Of a DNA stretch of 64,000 nucleotides, positions 8,299 through 17,784 are shown piece after piece. Under the pieces are notes generated by a model, which worked only from the letters and a program-made list of their open reading frames with translations, made no database searches and was not told the DNA's origin. The DNA is taken from assembly GCA_025455885.1 (NCBI GenBank), contig JALOLR010000002.1:124001-188000 (forward strand), given 5' to 3'. The DNA comes from Acidimicrobiales bacterium (lineage in GTDB: Bacteria > Actinomycetota > Acidimicrobiia > Acidimicrobiales > Acidimicrobilacustridaceae). The stretch's first letter is position 1. Each line of letters starts with the position of its first letter. The position numbers and the translations under genes were made by a program.

Positions 8299-9834
8299 AT
8301 GAGCCGACACGACACCATCGCCGTGAGGAGGGGGACGAACCGACGACGATCGCGGTGGACGGCCCCGGCGGCGCTGGCCCTGGGGCTCGTCCTGCTGGCC
8401 GGTGCGTGCACCGACGACGAGTCGACGGCCCCCGAGGTGCCGGCCACCACCCTGGTGCCCGCCGACGTCGACGTCACCGGGCCGATCACCGGCGGGATCC
8501 GCGACGTGGTCTACGTGCCGATGCCCCCGGGGCTCGACGAGGAGTTCGGCTACGTCGAGGAGGAGTACTTCGTCACCGGTGACGCTCCGTCGTACGAGCC
8601 GACCGCGCCCCTGACCGAGGACGGCCGGTGGACGCTGACCGAGGGCCCCGAGGCGCCCTACGCCTCACGGGTGGTGGTGCGCCGCCCGGTCGACCCGGCC
8701 GACTTCAACGGCACCGTGGTGGTCGAGTGGCTCAACGTGAGCGCGGGCCGCGAGTCCGACCCGGACTTCGGCTTCCTGCACCCGTACCTCATGCGCGAGG
8801 GCTACGCCTACGTCTCGGTCTCCGCCCAGGCCGGCGGGATCATGGGCGGCGGGGCGATCCTCGAGGTCCCGGGCGTCGACCCCGAGGCGCTCCTCCCCGC
8901 GAAGGAGTGGGACCCCGAACGCTACGCCCCGCTCGACGTGCCCCCCGACGAGCACTCCTACGGGATCTTCACCGACGCCGCCGAGCTGGTGCGGGCCCCC
9001 GGGCCCGTCGATCCGCTCGGCGGCCTCCGCCCCGACGAGGTGATCGCCGTGGGCCAGTCGCAGTCGGCCTCCCGTCTCGTGGCCTACGCCAACGGGGTCC
9101 AGCCGCTGACCGACGCCTTCGACGGGTTCCTGATCCACAGCCGGAGCGACAGCTCGGCCGGGTTCGGGGAGGAGCCGACCGACGACCCGCCCGACGTCGT
9201 CGCCATCCGGGACGACCTCGGCGTCCCTGTCGTCGTCGTGCAGTCCGAGACCGAGGCCATCCGCTCGAACATCCCGGCGGGCGGGCCGCCCGACACCGCC
9301 GACGTCCGCATCTGGCAGGTCGCCGGCACCGCCCATGCCGACCAGTCGACCCTCGACCACGGCCGGGCGTCCGGATCGAGGTGGACGACGTCGACCTACG
9401 ACCCGACCCCCTACTGCGGACGGGTCAACGACGGTCCGATGACGCCCGTCGTGCGCGGAGCGATGGCGGCCCTGCGGGGCTGGGTGGTCGACGGCACGCC
9501 TGCGGCGACGGCGCCTCGCATCGAGGTGGCCGAGGGTGCGATCGTGCGCGACGCCGACGGCAACGCCCTCGGCGGGGTGCGCACCCCGGCGGTCGACGCC
9601 CCGGTGTCGACGCTGACCGGCGAGGGCAACCCCTCGAGCATCTTCTGCATCCTCTTCGGCCAGGAGATGCCCTTCTCCGCCGAGCGGCTCGCCGCCCTGT
9701 ACCCCGACGACGCCGCCTACGTGGCGAGGGTGACCGCGTCGGCCGACGCCGCCGTCGCCGCAGGGTTCATGCTCCCGGAGGAGCGCGACGCGATCGTCAC
9801 CGAGGCCGAGGCCGACGGCGTCCCGACCGGCTGA
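8299..9834 (+). CDS. Lipoprotein of the alpha/beta-hydrolase domain family
   Basis: A 511-residue exported lipoprotein. After an Arg-rich N-terminus comes a hydrophobic stretch ending in the lipobox LLAGAC (Cys near residue 35), then an acidic linker. The mature part has the pattern of the large actinobacterial alpha/beta-hydrolase domain family: FNGTVVVEWLNVSAG, a nucleophile elbow-like VGQSQSASRLVAYAN with Ser near residue 257, and a candidate His in VAGTAHADQS. It probably hydrolyses an ester or lactone at the cell surface. ATG at 8299 is used because the upstream open frame is antisense-like shadow. No signal for co-transcription with the preceding gene beyond direction. Confidence 0.82.
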   Translation: MSRHDTIAVRRGTNRRRSRWTAPAALALGLVLLAGACTDDESTAPEVPATTLVPADVDVTGPITGGIRDVVYVPMPPGLDEEFGYVEEEYFVTGDAPSYEPTAPLTEDGRWTLTEGPEAPYASRVVVRRPVDPADFNGTVVVEWLNVSAGRESDPDFGFLHPYLMREGYAYVSVSAQAGGIMGGGAILEVPGVDPEALLPAKEWDPERYAPLDVPPDEHSYGIFTDAAELVRAPGPVDPLGGLRPDEVIAVGQSQSASRLVAYANGVQPLTDAFDGFLIHSRSDSSAGFGEEPTDDPPDVVAIRDDLGVPVVVVQSETEAIRSNIPAGGPPDTADVRIWQVAGTAHADQSTLDHGRASGSRWTTSTYDPTPYCGRVNDGPMTPVVRGAMAALRGWVVDGTPAATAPRIEVAEGAIVRDADGNALGGVRTPAVDAPVSTLTGEGNPSSIFCILFGQEMPFSAERLAALYPDDAAYVARVTASADAAVAAGFMLPEERDAIVTEAEADGVPTG

Positions 9835-9924
9835 GCCGCGCCGCCGTCCGGGGCCCGGACCGGCGGGACGGTCGGGATCCGTCCAGGACCTCGCTGGAGG
9901 TGACGGAACGGGCGCTGACCGGCC

Positions 9925-11178
9925 TCAGCGCTCGACCGCGGGGTCGGTGGCGGAGCCGGTGTCGAACGGGCCGAGGTCGATCGGGCCGAGGTCGATCGCC
10001 TCGTGGTCGCCGACGGCCGGGTCGGCCTCGGCGATGACCAGCGCGGCGAGGGCGGTGGTGAGCGGGACGGCGAGGACCAACCCGATGCTGCCCACCAGGG
10101 TGCGGACGATCTCCACGGCGACGAGCTCGCTGGTGAGGGCCCGCTCCCAGGGCCGGTTGCCCTGGAGGAACACCAACAGCAGCGGCAGGGACGCACCGGC
10201 GTAGGCCAGCACCAGCGTGTTGACCACCGAGGCGATGTGGTCGCGGCCCACCCGGACCGCCGAGCGGTAGAGGGCGCGCCGCGTGAGGTCCGGGGAGGTC
10301 CGTCGCAGCTCGACGACGGTCGAGACCTGCGTGACGGTGACGTCGTCGAGGACGCCGAGGGCACCGATGACGATGCCGGCCACGAGCAGCGCGCGGAGGT
10401 CGATCACCTCGGCGGTGATGCTGAGGGTGATCGCCTCGTCGCCCAGCAGCCCGGTGAAGCCGGCCATGCCCACGAAGACCTGGGCGAGCACGGCCGTGAC
10501 CGCCAGGCTGACGAGGGTGCCGACGAGGGCGACGGTGGACGACGGGTTCAGACCGTGCGCGAGGTACAGGACCGCGAAGGCGATCACGACCGTGGCGGCG
10601 AGGGCGACCGGCAGCGCGGGGTCGCCGCGCAGCAGCGACGGCAGGAGGAACACCATGATCACGGCCAGCGCCACGCCGATGCCGAGCAGCGCCCTGGCTC
10701 CCTTCCACCCTGCGAAGGCGACGACGGCCGCGGCGAACAACGCTCCCAGCAGGAGCAGCGGGACGTCGCGTTGCTTGTCGACGTAGCTGTACTGGAACTC
10801 CTCGGGCGCCTGCGGGTTGCGGGCCAGCACCACCTCGTCGCCGGCGGCCAGGTCGGGCTTGGAGAGGTCGCTCGCCTGGATCGTGAAGGTCGCCCCGCCG
10901 CTTCGCTCGCCGGAGGTGAGCTCGACGGCGACGAACTGGCATTCGGTGGCGGCGCCGACGACCTCGATGCTCAGGCAGTCGTCGACCCGGACCGAGGTGA
11001 CGGTGGCGTCGACGAACTCGAGCGTGGCGCCGCCGGGGTTCAGCTCGGGCGCCTCGCCCCGCGGCCAGAGCCACGCCATCGCCGCGACGGCCAGCACGGC
11101 GACGAGGGCGACCCCGACGGTGAGCCCCCGGCGGAGACGGGCGTCGGTCGACGCATGAGCGGCGTGATGCCCGGACAC
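9925..11178 (-). CDS. YibE/F family integral membrane protein
   Basis: A 417-residue membrane protein. It has an N-terminal transmembrane helix, an extracytoplasmic domain of about 110 residues, then roughly seven hydrophobic segments. The YibE/F signature GALGVLDDVTVTQ is present near residue 266. The molecular function of the family is not established; a transport role is often supposed. The start GTG at 11178 lies just ahead of the first hydrophobic helix. It faces the lipoprotein gene and is divergent from the second P450. A long frame on the opposite strand over this gene is a GC-rich shadow. Confidence 0.88.
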   Translation of the reverse strand: MSGHHAAHASTDARLRRGLTVGVALVAVLAVAAMAWLWPRGEAPELNPGGATLEFVDATVTSVRVDDCLSIEVVGAATECQFVAVELTSGERSGGATFTIQASDLSKPDLAAGDEVVLARNPQAPEEFQYSYVDKQRDVPLLLLGALFAAAVVAFAGWKGARALLGIGVALAVIMVFLLPSLLRGDPALPVALAATVVIAFAVLYLAHGLNPSSTVALVGTLVSLAVTAVLAQVFVGMAGFTGLLGDEAITLSITAEVIDLRALLVAGIVIGALGVLDDVTVTQVSTVVELRRTSPDLTRRALYRSAVRVGRDHIASVVNTLVLAYAGASLPLLLVFLQGNRPWERALTSELVAVEIVRTLVGSIGLVLAVPLTTALAALVIAEADPAVGDHEAIDLGPIDLGPFDTGSATDPAVER

Positions 11179-11253
11179 CGCTCCGAGTATGGCGATCCGG
11201 GCCGCCGCGGTGGTCGATGCCCGGCTGGTGCGACGCCGCCCGGGCCACTAATC

Positions 11254-11267
11254 TGACACTGGCGTCA
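11254..11267. promoter_or_regulatory. Imperfect palindrome upstream of the second P450, possible operator
   Basis: TGACACTGGCGTCA reads as an inverted repeat TGAC-N6-GTCA with one further matched pair. It lies 70 bases before the P450 start, in the promoter region. It could be a repressor or activator site. The matching regulator is not identifiable in the window. Confidence 0.4.
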
Positions 11268-11336
11268 TGTACGAGGGGAGCCCCGGGCCCCGCCGGGCGC
11301 GGGCGCAGGGCGCCGGACCGGAGGGTGGAACCGCTC

Positions 11337-12533
11337 ATGACCACGACCGAGCCCGAGCTCTACTACGACCCGTACGACTTCGAGATCGACTCGGACCCGT
11401 ACCCCGTGTGGAGGCGGCTGCGCGAGGAGCAGCCGCTCTACCGCAACGAGCGCTACGACTTCTGGGCGCTCAGCCGCTTCGCCGACGTCGAGTCCTGCCT
11501 GGTCGACTGGCGGACGTACAGCTCGGCGAAGGGCACTCTCCTCGAGCTCATCAAGGCCGACATCGAGCTGCCCGCCGGATCGATCATCTTCGAGGACCCA
11601 CCGGGCCACGACCTGCACCGCGGCGTGCTCTCACGGGTGTTCACCCCGAAGAAGATGGCGGCCATCGAGCCCAAGGTGCGTGAGTTCTGCGCGCTGACCC
11701 TCGACCCGCTGGTCGGGTCGGGCGGCTTCGACTTCATCGCCGACCTGGGTGCGCAGATGCCGATGCGCACCATCGGCATGCTGCTCGGCATCCCCGAGAG
11801 CGACCAGGAGGCGCTCCGCGACCGGATCGACGAGGGCCTCCGGCTCGAGGAGGGGAAGGCCCCCGATCCCAACGCGCAGCTCGGGGAGATGGGCGAGGCG
11901 TTCGCCGAGTACATCGACTGGCGGGTCGACCACCCCTCCGACGACCTCATGACCGAGTTGCTCCAGGCCGAGTACGTCGACCTCGACGGCGAGCAGCGGC
12001 GGCTGACCCGCGACGAGGTCCTCGGGTTCGTCAACCTGCTCGCCGCGGCCGGCAACGAGACGACGACCCGGCTCATCGGTTGGACCGGCAAGGTGCTCGC
12101 CGAGCACCCCGACCAGCGCCGCCGCCTGGTGGAGGACCGCTCGCTGGTGCCGAACGCCATCGAGGAGATCCTCCGCTACGAGGCACCGTCGCCCGTGCAG
12201 GCCCGCTACGTCACCGCCACCGTCGAGCACCACGGCCAGGAGGTCCCCGAGGGCAGCGTCGTGCTGTTGTTGAACGGGTCGGCGAACCGCGACGACCGCA
12301 AGTTCCCGGACGGCGACCGCTTCGACATCGGGCGGCGGATCGACCACCACCTCTCGTTCGGCTACGGGCTCCACTTCTGCCTGGGAGCGGCGCTGGCCCG
12401 ACTGGAGGGCCGCGTCGCCCTCGACGAGGTGTTGACCCGCTTCCCGTCCTGGGAGGTCGACTGGGACAATGCCGTACAGGCCCGCACCTCCACGGTGCGG
12501 GGCTGGGAGCGCCTGCCCGTGCGAACCGGCTGA
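11337..12533 (+). CDS. Cytochrome P450
   Basis: A 398-residue P450. The heme loop FGYGLHFCLGAALARLE has the ligand Cys at residue 348, the I-helix motif is AAGNETTTR near residue 237, and the K-helix ExxR is in EEILRYEA. The I-helix has Asn-Glu ahead of the double Thr rather than the acidic-Thr usual form, which still supports oxygen activation. ATG at 11337 is preceded by GGAGGGTGG. This type (CLGAALARLEGR) is common among actinobacterial P450s for fatty acids, steroids or terpenes. It stands alone, with a palindromic site 70 bases upstream. Confidence 0.94.
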   Translation: MTTTEPELYYDPYDFEIDSDPYPVWRRLREEQPLYRNERYDFWALSRFADVESCLVDWRTYSSAKGTLLELIKADIELPAGSIIFEDPPGHDLHRGVLSRVFTPKKMAAIEPKVREFCALTLDPLVGSGGFDFIADLGAQMPMRTIGMLLGIPESDQEALRDRIDEGLRLEEGKAPDPNAQLGEMGEAFAEYIDWRVDHPSDDLMTELLQAEYVDLDGEQRRLTRDEVLGFVNLLAAAGNETTTRLIGWTGKVLAEHPDQRRRLVEDRSLVPNAIEEILRYEAPSPVQARYVTATVEHHGQEVPEGSVVLLLNGSANRDDRKFPDGDRFDIGRRIDHHLSFGYGLHFCLGAALARLEGRVALDEVLTRFPSWEVDWDNAVQARTSTVRGWERLPVRTG

Positions 12534-12586
12534 TCCGACGGTCACGGCCGCGGCCGGCGATCCCGAGGATCAGGACAGTCGGAGGG

Positions 12587-14299
12587 TCAGAGGGTCTCGT
12601 AGAGGATGTTCGAGATCACGGCCTCGTCGGTGAAGACCCCGCCGATGTCGGTCTCGAAGTCGGCGAGCTCGCCGGCGTCGTTGACCATCAGGGCGTAGGC
12701 GACGGTCCGACCGCTCCTGGTCTCGATGTAGCCCGCCAGGTTCTGTGCGACGAGCACCGGCGGTCCGTCGTCGGCACCGGGGCCCACGGTGGTGCCGGTC
12801 TTGGCGAAGACCTTGCCGGCGGCCGGGAGGTCGGTGCCGGTGGTGGCCAGGGAGCCGTTCACCCCGAGGACGGGCAGGGCGTCCTTGAACACCTCGGCGT
12901 TCGGGGTACCGGCCATCGCCACGAGGAGGCTGACGATCGCCTCGGGCGTCGCTCTGCTGTCGGGTGAGCCGCTGCCGTTGGTGGGGAAGTCGAACTGGGC
13001 GCCGTCGATCCCGAACTCCTCGGTGAGGAACGTGCGCTCGGCGGCGAGTGCCCCGTCGACGGTCCGCTCGCCCTCGGTGAGGCCGAAGAGGCTCAGTGAC
13101 AGGTTGGCCCCGAGGTTGAGGCTGACCTTCAGGACGAGCTGGGCGTTCTGGGCGTAGGGAGCCGACTCGAAGGCGGCGACCCGGGTGTCGGCGGCCGAGG
13201 GCGACGCCGGCGGGAGGGCGGCCGGGTCGTTGGGGGCGATGGACGGAGCGGTGACCGTGACCCCGGCGCGTCGGAGGGCGTCGATGAAGGCGATGCGGGC
13301 GAACGTGTCGGGGTCCTCGACCCGGAACGTCTGCACGAACTCCGGGTCGCCGGAGAGAGGGGCCGCGTAGTCGGTGGCGATGCTCCCCTCCACGGTGCCG
13401 GAGCAGCCGGCCTGCCCGAGGCACTCGATCAGGCGGAGCGCGCCCTGCTCGGTGATGTCGTCCTCGGTGCCGCCGAGGGCGACGTCGCTCTCGGTGCCCG
13501 GTGCGGCGGTGACGACCTGGCCCTCGACCGTGAAGGCCTCGGTTCGGGGGCGGTACTGCACGTCGGCCGGCTGTCCGGTCTCGGTGGGGGTGACCCGCAC
13601 GTCCACCTGGTTGTCGTTCACGATCATCGGCGTGATCAACAGCTTGCCGTTGGGCACGCGGTACGGCTCGAAGTACCGGGCGTCGACCACCACGTCACCC
13701 GACACGGTGTCGATGCCGGCCGCCTTGACCTGGGCGGCGAGCTGGTCGAGGCCGAAGAGCGGGTCCTGAGGGGTGAGCTGGGAGCCACCGAGGTTGTTGG
13801 CGTCGTTGTGGTCGAGGTTGGTGAACTCGACCGTGTCGGCGTCGATGCGCCGGCCCCCGAAGGTGAGGTCGCCTCCGGCCACCAGGACCAGGTCACCGCC
13901 GAGCGTGCCGGCGACGACCTCGCCCTCCCGGTGCACGGTGGTGGTCTGGCGGGCGTCGGGGCCGAGGGCGGTGAGCGCCGAGCCCACCGAGAAGAGCTTG
14001 CGGGTGGAGCCGGTGAAGGCCATCTCCTCGGCGTTGAGCGAGTAGAGGGTCTCGCCGGTCTCGACGTCGCGGGCCAGCAACAGCCAGGTCGCGTCGGCGT
14101 AGCGGGGCTTGCCCATCACGTCGAGGATCTCCTGCGGCAGCTCGGCCCCCCCGACCGTGCTGTCCGGGCTCGACGCCTCGTCGCTCGTGCACGCCGCGGC
14201 GGCGAGGGCCAGCGCGGCGACGACCGCGAGGAACCATCGACCGGTGCCTCCCGGCCGTCGTGCGGACGGTGCGGTGCGCGGGCGTGCGGCGGTGAGCAT
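12587..14299 (-). CDS. dacB: D-alanyl-D-alanine carboxypeptidase/endopeptidase, PBP4 type (lipoprotein)
   Basis: A 570-residue penicillin-binding protein that trims peptidoglycan cross-links outside the membrane. The active-site motifs are in order: STRK (SxxK) near residue 97, SLN (SxN) near residue 394 and KTGT near residue 508. The large insertion between SxxK and SxN is a PBP4/DacB feature. The N-terminus has a hydrophobic segment ending in ALAAAAC, so it is probably lipid-anchored. The ATG start lacks a strong ribosome binding site. It converges on the second P450 and is divergent from the DUF4190-like gene. Confidence 0.9.
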   Translation of the reverse strand: MLTAARPRTAPSARRPGGTGRWFLAVVAALALAAAACTSDEASSPDSTVGGAELPQEILDVMGKPRYADATWLLLARDVETGETLYSLNAEEMAFTGSTRKLFSVGSALTALGPDARQTTTVHREGEVVAGTLGGDLVLVAGGDLTFGGRRIDADTVEFTNLDHNDANNLGGSQLTPQDPLFGLDQLAAQVKAAGIDTVSGDVVVDARYFEPYRVPNGKLLITPMIVNDNQVDVRVTPTETGQPADVQYRPRTEAFTVEGQVVTAAPGTESDVALGGTEDDITEQGALRLIECLGQAGCSGTVEGSIATDYAAPLSGDPEFVQTFRVEDPDTFARIAFIDALRRAGVTVTAPSIAPNDPAALPPASPSAADTRVAAFESAPYAQNAQLVLKVSLNLGANLSLSLFGLTEGERTVDGALAAERTFLTEEFGIDGAQFDFPTNGSGSPDSRATPEAIVSLLVAMAGTPNAEVFKDALPVLGVNGSLATTGTDLPAAGKVFAKTGTTVGPGADDGPPVLVAQNLAGYIETRSGRTVAYALMVNDAGELADFETDIGGVFTDEAVISNILYETL

Positions 14300-14419
14300 C
14301 GCCGCACGGTAGTCAGGCCGGACAGGATCGCCCGACGCGGCGGAGAGCGGCTGCTACGTTCGCCGTGCACCCAGGAGGCGGCCCGGGGGTCGGTGACCGC
14401 GTGGGTCGGAGGGGGACTC

Positions 14420-14956
14420 GTGAGCGACGCACCCGGTGGGCCGGACTGGTACCAGGCCAGCGACGGGAAGTGGTACCCCTCGCAGCCGGCGCAGGCTCCC
14501 TACGGCGGCGCACCGGCGACCCCGCCGCCGCCGGGCGGGGTCCAGCCGTCGGGCGGCTACCAGGCACCCGCCGCGAACCCGTACGGGCAGCCGCCCACCG
14601 GCCAGATGCCGACGCAGGCCCCGTCGAACGGGATGGCGACGACGGCGATGGTGCTCGGCATCGTCGCCCTGGTCACCTTCTGGTTCTGCGGCCTGGGCTC
14701 CCTGTTGGGCGTCATCGCCATCGTCCTGGGCGCCCTCGGCATGTCCGCCGCGAAGAAGTTGCCCGGCGAACCGCTGATCGGCCGTGCCAAGGCCGGTCTC
14801 ATCATGGGCATCGTGTCGGTCGTGCTGAGCGTCATCTTCCTGATCGGATGGTTGGTGCTGATCAACGTGGGCAGCGACAACGACCTGGAGATCAACAGCG
14901 ACCCGTCGAACGGGATCTGTGACGAGTCGCGGTTCCTGCAGGACCCCGACTGCTGA
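14420..14956 (+). CDS. DUF4190-like membrane protein with Pro/Gly-rich N-terminus
   Basis: A 178-residue protein. Residues 1-70 are rich in Pro, Gly, Gln and Tyr and begin with a GPDWYQASDGKWYP motif, seen in many actinobacterial membrane proteins. Two transmembrane helices follow, separated by MSAAKKLPGEPLIGRAKAGL, the DUF4190 pattern. The C-terminal tail is acidic and Cys-containing. GTG at 14420 has GGAGGGGG at ideal spacing; the longer frame upstream overlaps the PBP4 gene antisense. Function unknown; it ends 26 bases from the convergent PPK2 gene. Confidence 0.8.
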   Translation: MSDAPGGPDWYQASDGKWYPSQPAQAPYGGAPATPPPPGGVQPSGGYQAPAANPYGQPPTGQMPTQAPSNGMATTAMVLGIVALVTFWFCGLGSLLGVIAIVLGALGMSAAKKLPGEPLIGRAKAGLIMGIVSVVLSVIFLIGWLVLINVGSDNDLEINSDPSNGICDESRFLQDPDC

Positions 14957-14982
14957 GGGCCCCGGGCCGGTCCGTGGCCCGT

Positions 14983-15861
14983 TCAGTAGAGCTCGGGCAC
15001 GAAGGTCTGGGTGTCCATCGGCGGGCGGACCCGCTTGCCCGTGGACTTCGGACGCACCGGCAGCTCCGGCGGCGGCGGCGTCAGGTCGTCGTAGGGGATC
15101 TGGGAGAGCAGGTGGCTGATGCAGTTCAGCCGGGCGTTGCGCTTGATCTCGCCGTCGACCACGAACCAGGGGCTGAGCTTGGTGTCGGTGTAGGCGAACA
15201 TCTCGTCCTTGGCCCAGGAGTAGTCCTCCCACCGGCTGCGTGACTCGAGGTCCATCGGCGAGAGCTTCCAGTGCTTGGTCGGGTCCTTGAGGCGGGCCTT
15301 GAACCGGTGCTCCTGCTCCTTGTCGCTGATGGAGAACCAGTACTTGATGAGGATGATTCCCGAGCGCTGGAGCATCCGCTCGAACTGGGGGCAGGAGCGC
15401 ATGAACTCCTCCACCTCCTCCTCGGTGGCGAACCCCATCACCCGTTCGACACCGGCGCGGTTGTACCAGGAGCGGTCGAACAGGACGACCTCCCCGGCGG
15501 CCGGGAGGTGCTCGACGTAGCGCTGGAAGTACCACTGGGTGCGCTCGCGGTCGCTCGGAATGCCGAGGGCCACCACCCTGATGACCCGTCCGCTCGTGCG
15601 CTCGGTGATGCGGGTGATGACCCCGCCCTTCCCGGCGGCGTCGCGCCCTTCGAAGATCACCACGACCCGGAGGCCCTGGGCCTTCACCCACTCCTGGAGC
15701 TTCACGAGCTCGATCTGGAGCCGGACCAGCTCGGCCTCGTACACCTCGCTGCGCAGCGCGCCGGAGCTGGTGTAGGCCTCCGGGCCGAACCGCTTCTCGC
15801 TCACCTTCGTCTCCGAGCGGCCGTGGTGCGTGCCCCCGTCGTCGTCATCGGACTTCGTCAT
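14983..15861 (-). CDS. ppk2: Polyphosphate kinase 2
   Basis: A 292-residue PPK2-family kinase that transfers phosphate between polyphosphate and nucleotides. Walker A is FEGRDAAGKGG near residue 70, the lid and Walker B region is VVLFDRSWYNRAGVE near residue 125, and DYSWAKDEMFAYTDT and WFVVDGEIKRNARLN complete the family pattern. The length fits class I PPK2, which usually phosphorylates diphosphates. The N-terminal 35 residues are charged and variable. The ATG has no clear ribosome binding site and may be read from a nearly leaderless transcript. Confidence 0.93.
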   Translation of the reverse strand: MTKSDDDDGGTHHGRSETKVSEKRFGPEAYTSSGALRSEVYEAELVRLQIELVKLQEWVKAQGLRVVVIFEGRDAAGKGGVITRITERTSGRVIRVVALGIPSDRERTQWYFQRYVEHLPAAGEVVLFDRSWYNRAGVERVMGFATEEEVEEFMRSCPQFERMLQRSGIILIKYWFSISDKEQEHRFKARLKDPTKHWKLSPMDLESRSRWEDYSWAKDEMFAYTDTKLSPWFVVDGEIKRNARLNCISHLLSQIPYDDLTPPPPELPVRPKSTGKRVRPPMDTQTFVPELY

Positions 15862-15949
15862 CGCATCGACGGTAGCAATGCGACCCCGGTCGTCCGTCGA
15901 TCTGCGCCGAAGCGACGAGTCGACGGGCGGCCCCGGCGGCCCCGACCGC

Positions 15950-16552
15950 TCAACGCTCGTCGGGGGTGAGCCACCGGTCGACGCCGGGATCCTCCCAGGC
16001 CACCAGGCGGTCGAGGAGCGCGTCGGCGTCGCGCTCGATCATCACCAGGGAGCGGTGCTCGGGGCGCAGCAGTCCCGCTTCCGAGGCCCCGTCGAGGAAG
16101 TCGAGGAGCGGCGCGAAGTACCCGGCCACATCGAGCACGCCGCAGGGCTTGGCGTGGACGCCGAGCTGGGTCCAGGTGAGCGCCTCGAAGAACTCGTCGA
16201 GCGTGCCGAAGCCACCGGGCAGCATCACGAAGGCATCGGCGGCGTCGGCCATGGAGGCCTTACGGCCGTGCATGGTCTCGACGACCTCGAGCTCGGTGAG
16301 ACCGGGGTGGGCCACCTCGAGCTCGGCCAGGGCCCGGGTGATGACCCCGTGCACCCGGCCGCCGTTGGCCATGGCGGCGTCGGCCAGCACCCCCATGAGG
16401 CCGACCTGCCCGCCGCCGTACACGAGCCCGAGGTCGCGCCGGGCGAGCGTCTCGCCGAGCGCCACCGCCGCCTCGGCGAAGGCCGGGTCGGCACCGTGGG
16501 CGGAACCGCAGAACACGGCGATCGATCGGAGGGAGGTGTTCGTCGGGGGCAC
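15950..16552 (-). CDS. LOG family (TIGR00730) Rossmann-fold protein
   Basis: A 200-residue protein of the lysine-decarboxylase-like LOG family. Key motifs are GGGQVGLMGVLADAAM near residue 45 and PGGFGTLDEFFEALTW near residue 110, the latter matching the PGGxGTxxE active-site motif. Characterised members release free cytokinin bases from their riboside 5'-monophosphates. Many bacterial members act on other nucleotide monophosphates. Start is GTG at 16552. It lies between PPK2 and the divergent glutaminase. Confidence 0.9.
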   Translation of the reverse strand: MPPTNTSLRSIAVFCGSAHGADPAFAEAAVALGETLARRDLGLVYGGGQVGLMGVLADAAMANGGRVHGVITRALAELEVAHPGLTELEVVETMHGRKASMADAADAFVMLPGGFGTLDEFFEALTWTQLGVHAKPCGVLDVAGYFAPLLDFLDGASEAGLLRPEHRSLVMIERDADALLDRLVAWEDPGVDRWLTPDER

Positions 16553-16662
16553 GCAGGCCTTTCGGGGTCGGGACCGGGCCGAACGAGCGTAGAGCGGTCG
16601 ACCGGGGTCGCCGGCCGGCCCGGGCGCGACCGGCAGGGGTCGGCTCTGGTAGAGAGGGCGGC

Positions 16663-17697
16663 GTGTCCGTCCGTTACGACGGTGCGGCCCGACCCGCTGC
16701 CGACGACCCCCGGAGGGGCATGACCGCCGACCACCACGAACGCCGCCTCTGGTTCGCCCAGAGCTGCGCCGAGCTGCACCGGCGCTTCGCCGACGTCACC
16801 GACGGTGAGCCGGCTGACTACATCCCCGAGCTGGCCCGGGTCGATCCCGACCGGTTCGCCATCGCGGCCATGACGGTGCGGGGCGAGGGCGTGGAGGTGG
16901 GCGACGCCGACGACCTGTTCACGATCCAGTCGAGCTCGAAGCTCGTGGTGCACGGCCTGGCGCTCGACGCCCACGGGCGCGACGCCGTCCTGCGCCGGGT
17001 GGGCGTGGCCCCGACCGGCGACCCGTTCAACGCCATCGAGCTCGACGAGGTGGGCAACCGGGCCCCGAACCCGATGGTGAACGCCGGGGCCATCGCCGTC
17101 ACCGACATGGTGCCCGGGACCGGGCTCGACGCCCGCCTCGCCGCGGTGCTCGACACGTTCGAGGCGTGGCTCGGCCGGCGGCCGGTCGTCGACGAGGCGG
17201 TCTGGGCGTCGGAGCGGGCGACGGGGAACCGCAACCGGGCTCTCGCCTACCTCATGCTCAGCCGGGGCATCATCAGCGACCGGGTGGAGGAGACCCTCGA
17301 CCTGTACTTCGCCCAGTGCTCGATCCTCGTCACCGTCGGCGACCTCGCCGTGATCGGCGCGACGCTGGCCAACGCCGGCGTGAATCCGCTCACCGGGCAG
17401 CGGGCCGTGGGGCGCACGTTCGCCCGCGACCTGCTGACCGTGGCGCTGACGTGCGGCATGTACGACTACGCCGGCGAGTGGGCCTACACGGTGGGCATCC
17501 CGGCCAAGAGCGGGGTCGGCGGGGGGATCGTGGGGTCGCTGCCCGACGTCGGCGGGATCGCCGTGTTCTCCCCGCGCCTCGACCGTCACGGGAACAGCGT
17601 CCGAGGCATCAAGGTGTTCGAGGAGCTCTCCGAGCGGTTCGACATGCACCTCTTCGACCCCGATCGGCCGTGGCGACGCCGCACCGACGACGGCTGA
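16663..17697 (+). CDS. glsA: Glutaminase
   Basis: A 344-residue glutaminase converting glutamine to glutamate and ammonia. The serine-hydrolase-like catalytic motif QSSSK (Ser-x-x-Lys) lies near residue 90, and GNRAPNPMVNAGAI near residue 132 is a family signature. The C-terminal AKSGVGGGIVGSLPDVGGI segment completes the fold. GTG at 16663 has AGAGGG four bases upstream. An internal ATG at 16720 has a ribosome-binding-like run but at a spacing of only one base, so it is less likely. A strong hairpin follows the stop. Confidence 0.94.
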   Translation: MSVRYDGAARPAADDPRRGMTADHHERRLWFAQSCAELHRRFADVTDGEPADYIPELARVDPDRFAIAAMTVRGEGVEVGDADDLFTIQSSSKLVVHGLALDAHGRDAVLRRVGVAPTGDPFNAIELDEVGNRAPNPMVNAGAIAVTDMVPGTGLDARLAAVLDTFEAWLGRRPVVDEAVWASERATGNRNRALAYLMLSRGIISDRVEETLDLYFAQCSILVTVGDLAVIGATLANAGVNPLTGQRAVGRTFARDLLTVALTCGMYDYAGEWAYTVGIPAKSGVGGGIVGSLPDVGGIAVFSPRLDRHGNSVRGIKVFEELSERFDMHLFDPDRPWRRRTDDG

Positions 17698-17728
17698 GCG
17701 GCACGCCGGCGCAGACACGCCCGCCCGG

Positions 17729-17775
17729 CCCCGGGGCGAGCCGGGAGCCACCCCTGGCTCCACGTCGCCCCGGGG
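17729..17775. terminator. Strong bidirectional hairpin between convergent genes
   Basis: An 11-bp perfect outer stem (CCCCGGGGCGA pairing with TCGCCCCGGGG) encloses a second 6-bp stem GGAGCC/GGCTCC. It lies between the stops of glutaminase and CsbD. There is no T-tract, as is common in high-GC actinobacteria. Confidence 0.7.
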
Positions 17776-17784
17776 CGTCGGGGG

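Noticed and set aside
9846-9860. GTCCGGGGCCCGGAC palindrome between convergent genes as a terminator
   Set aside because: The loop is a single base and there is no other terminator feature; such palindromes are frequent by chance at this GC content.
10003-11256. A 417-codon open frame on the + strand opposite the YibE/F gene
   Set aside because: It is a GC-rich antisense shadow: low complexity, no recognisable domain, while the opposite strand has a clear membrane protein.
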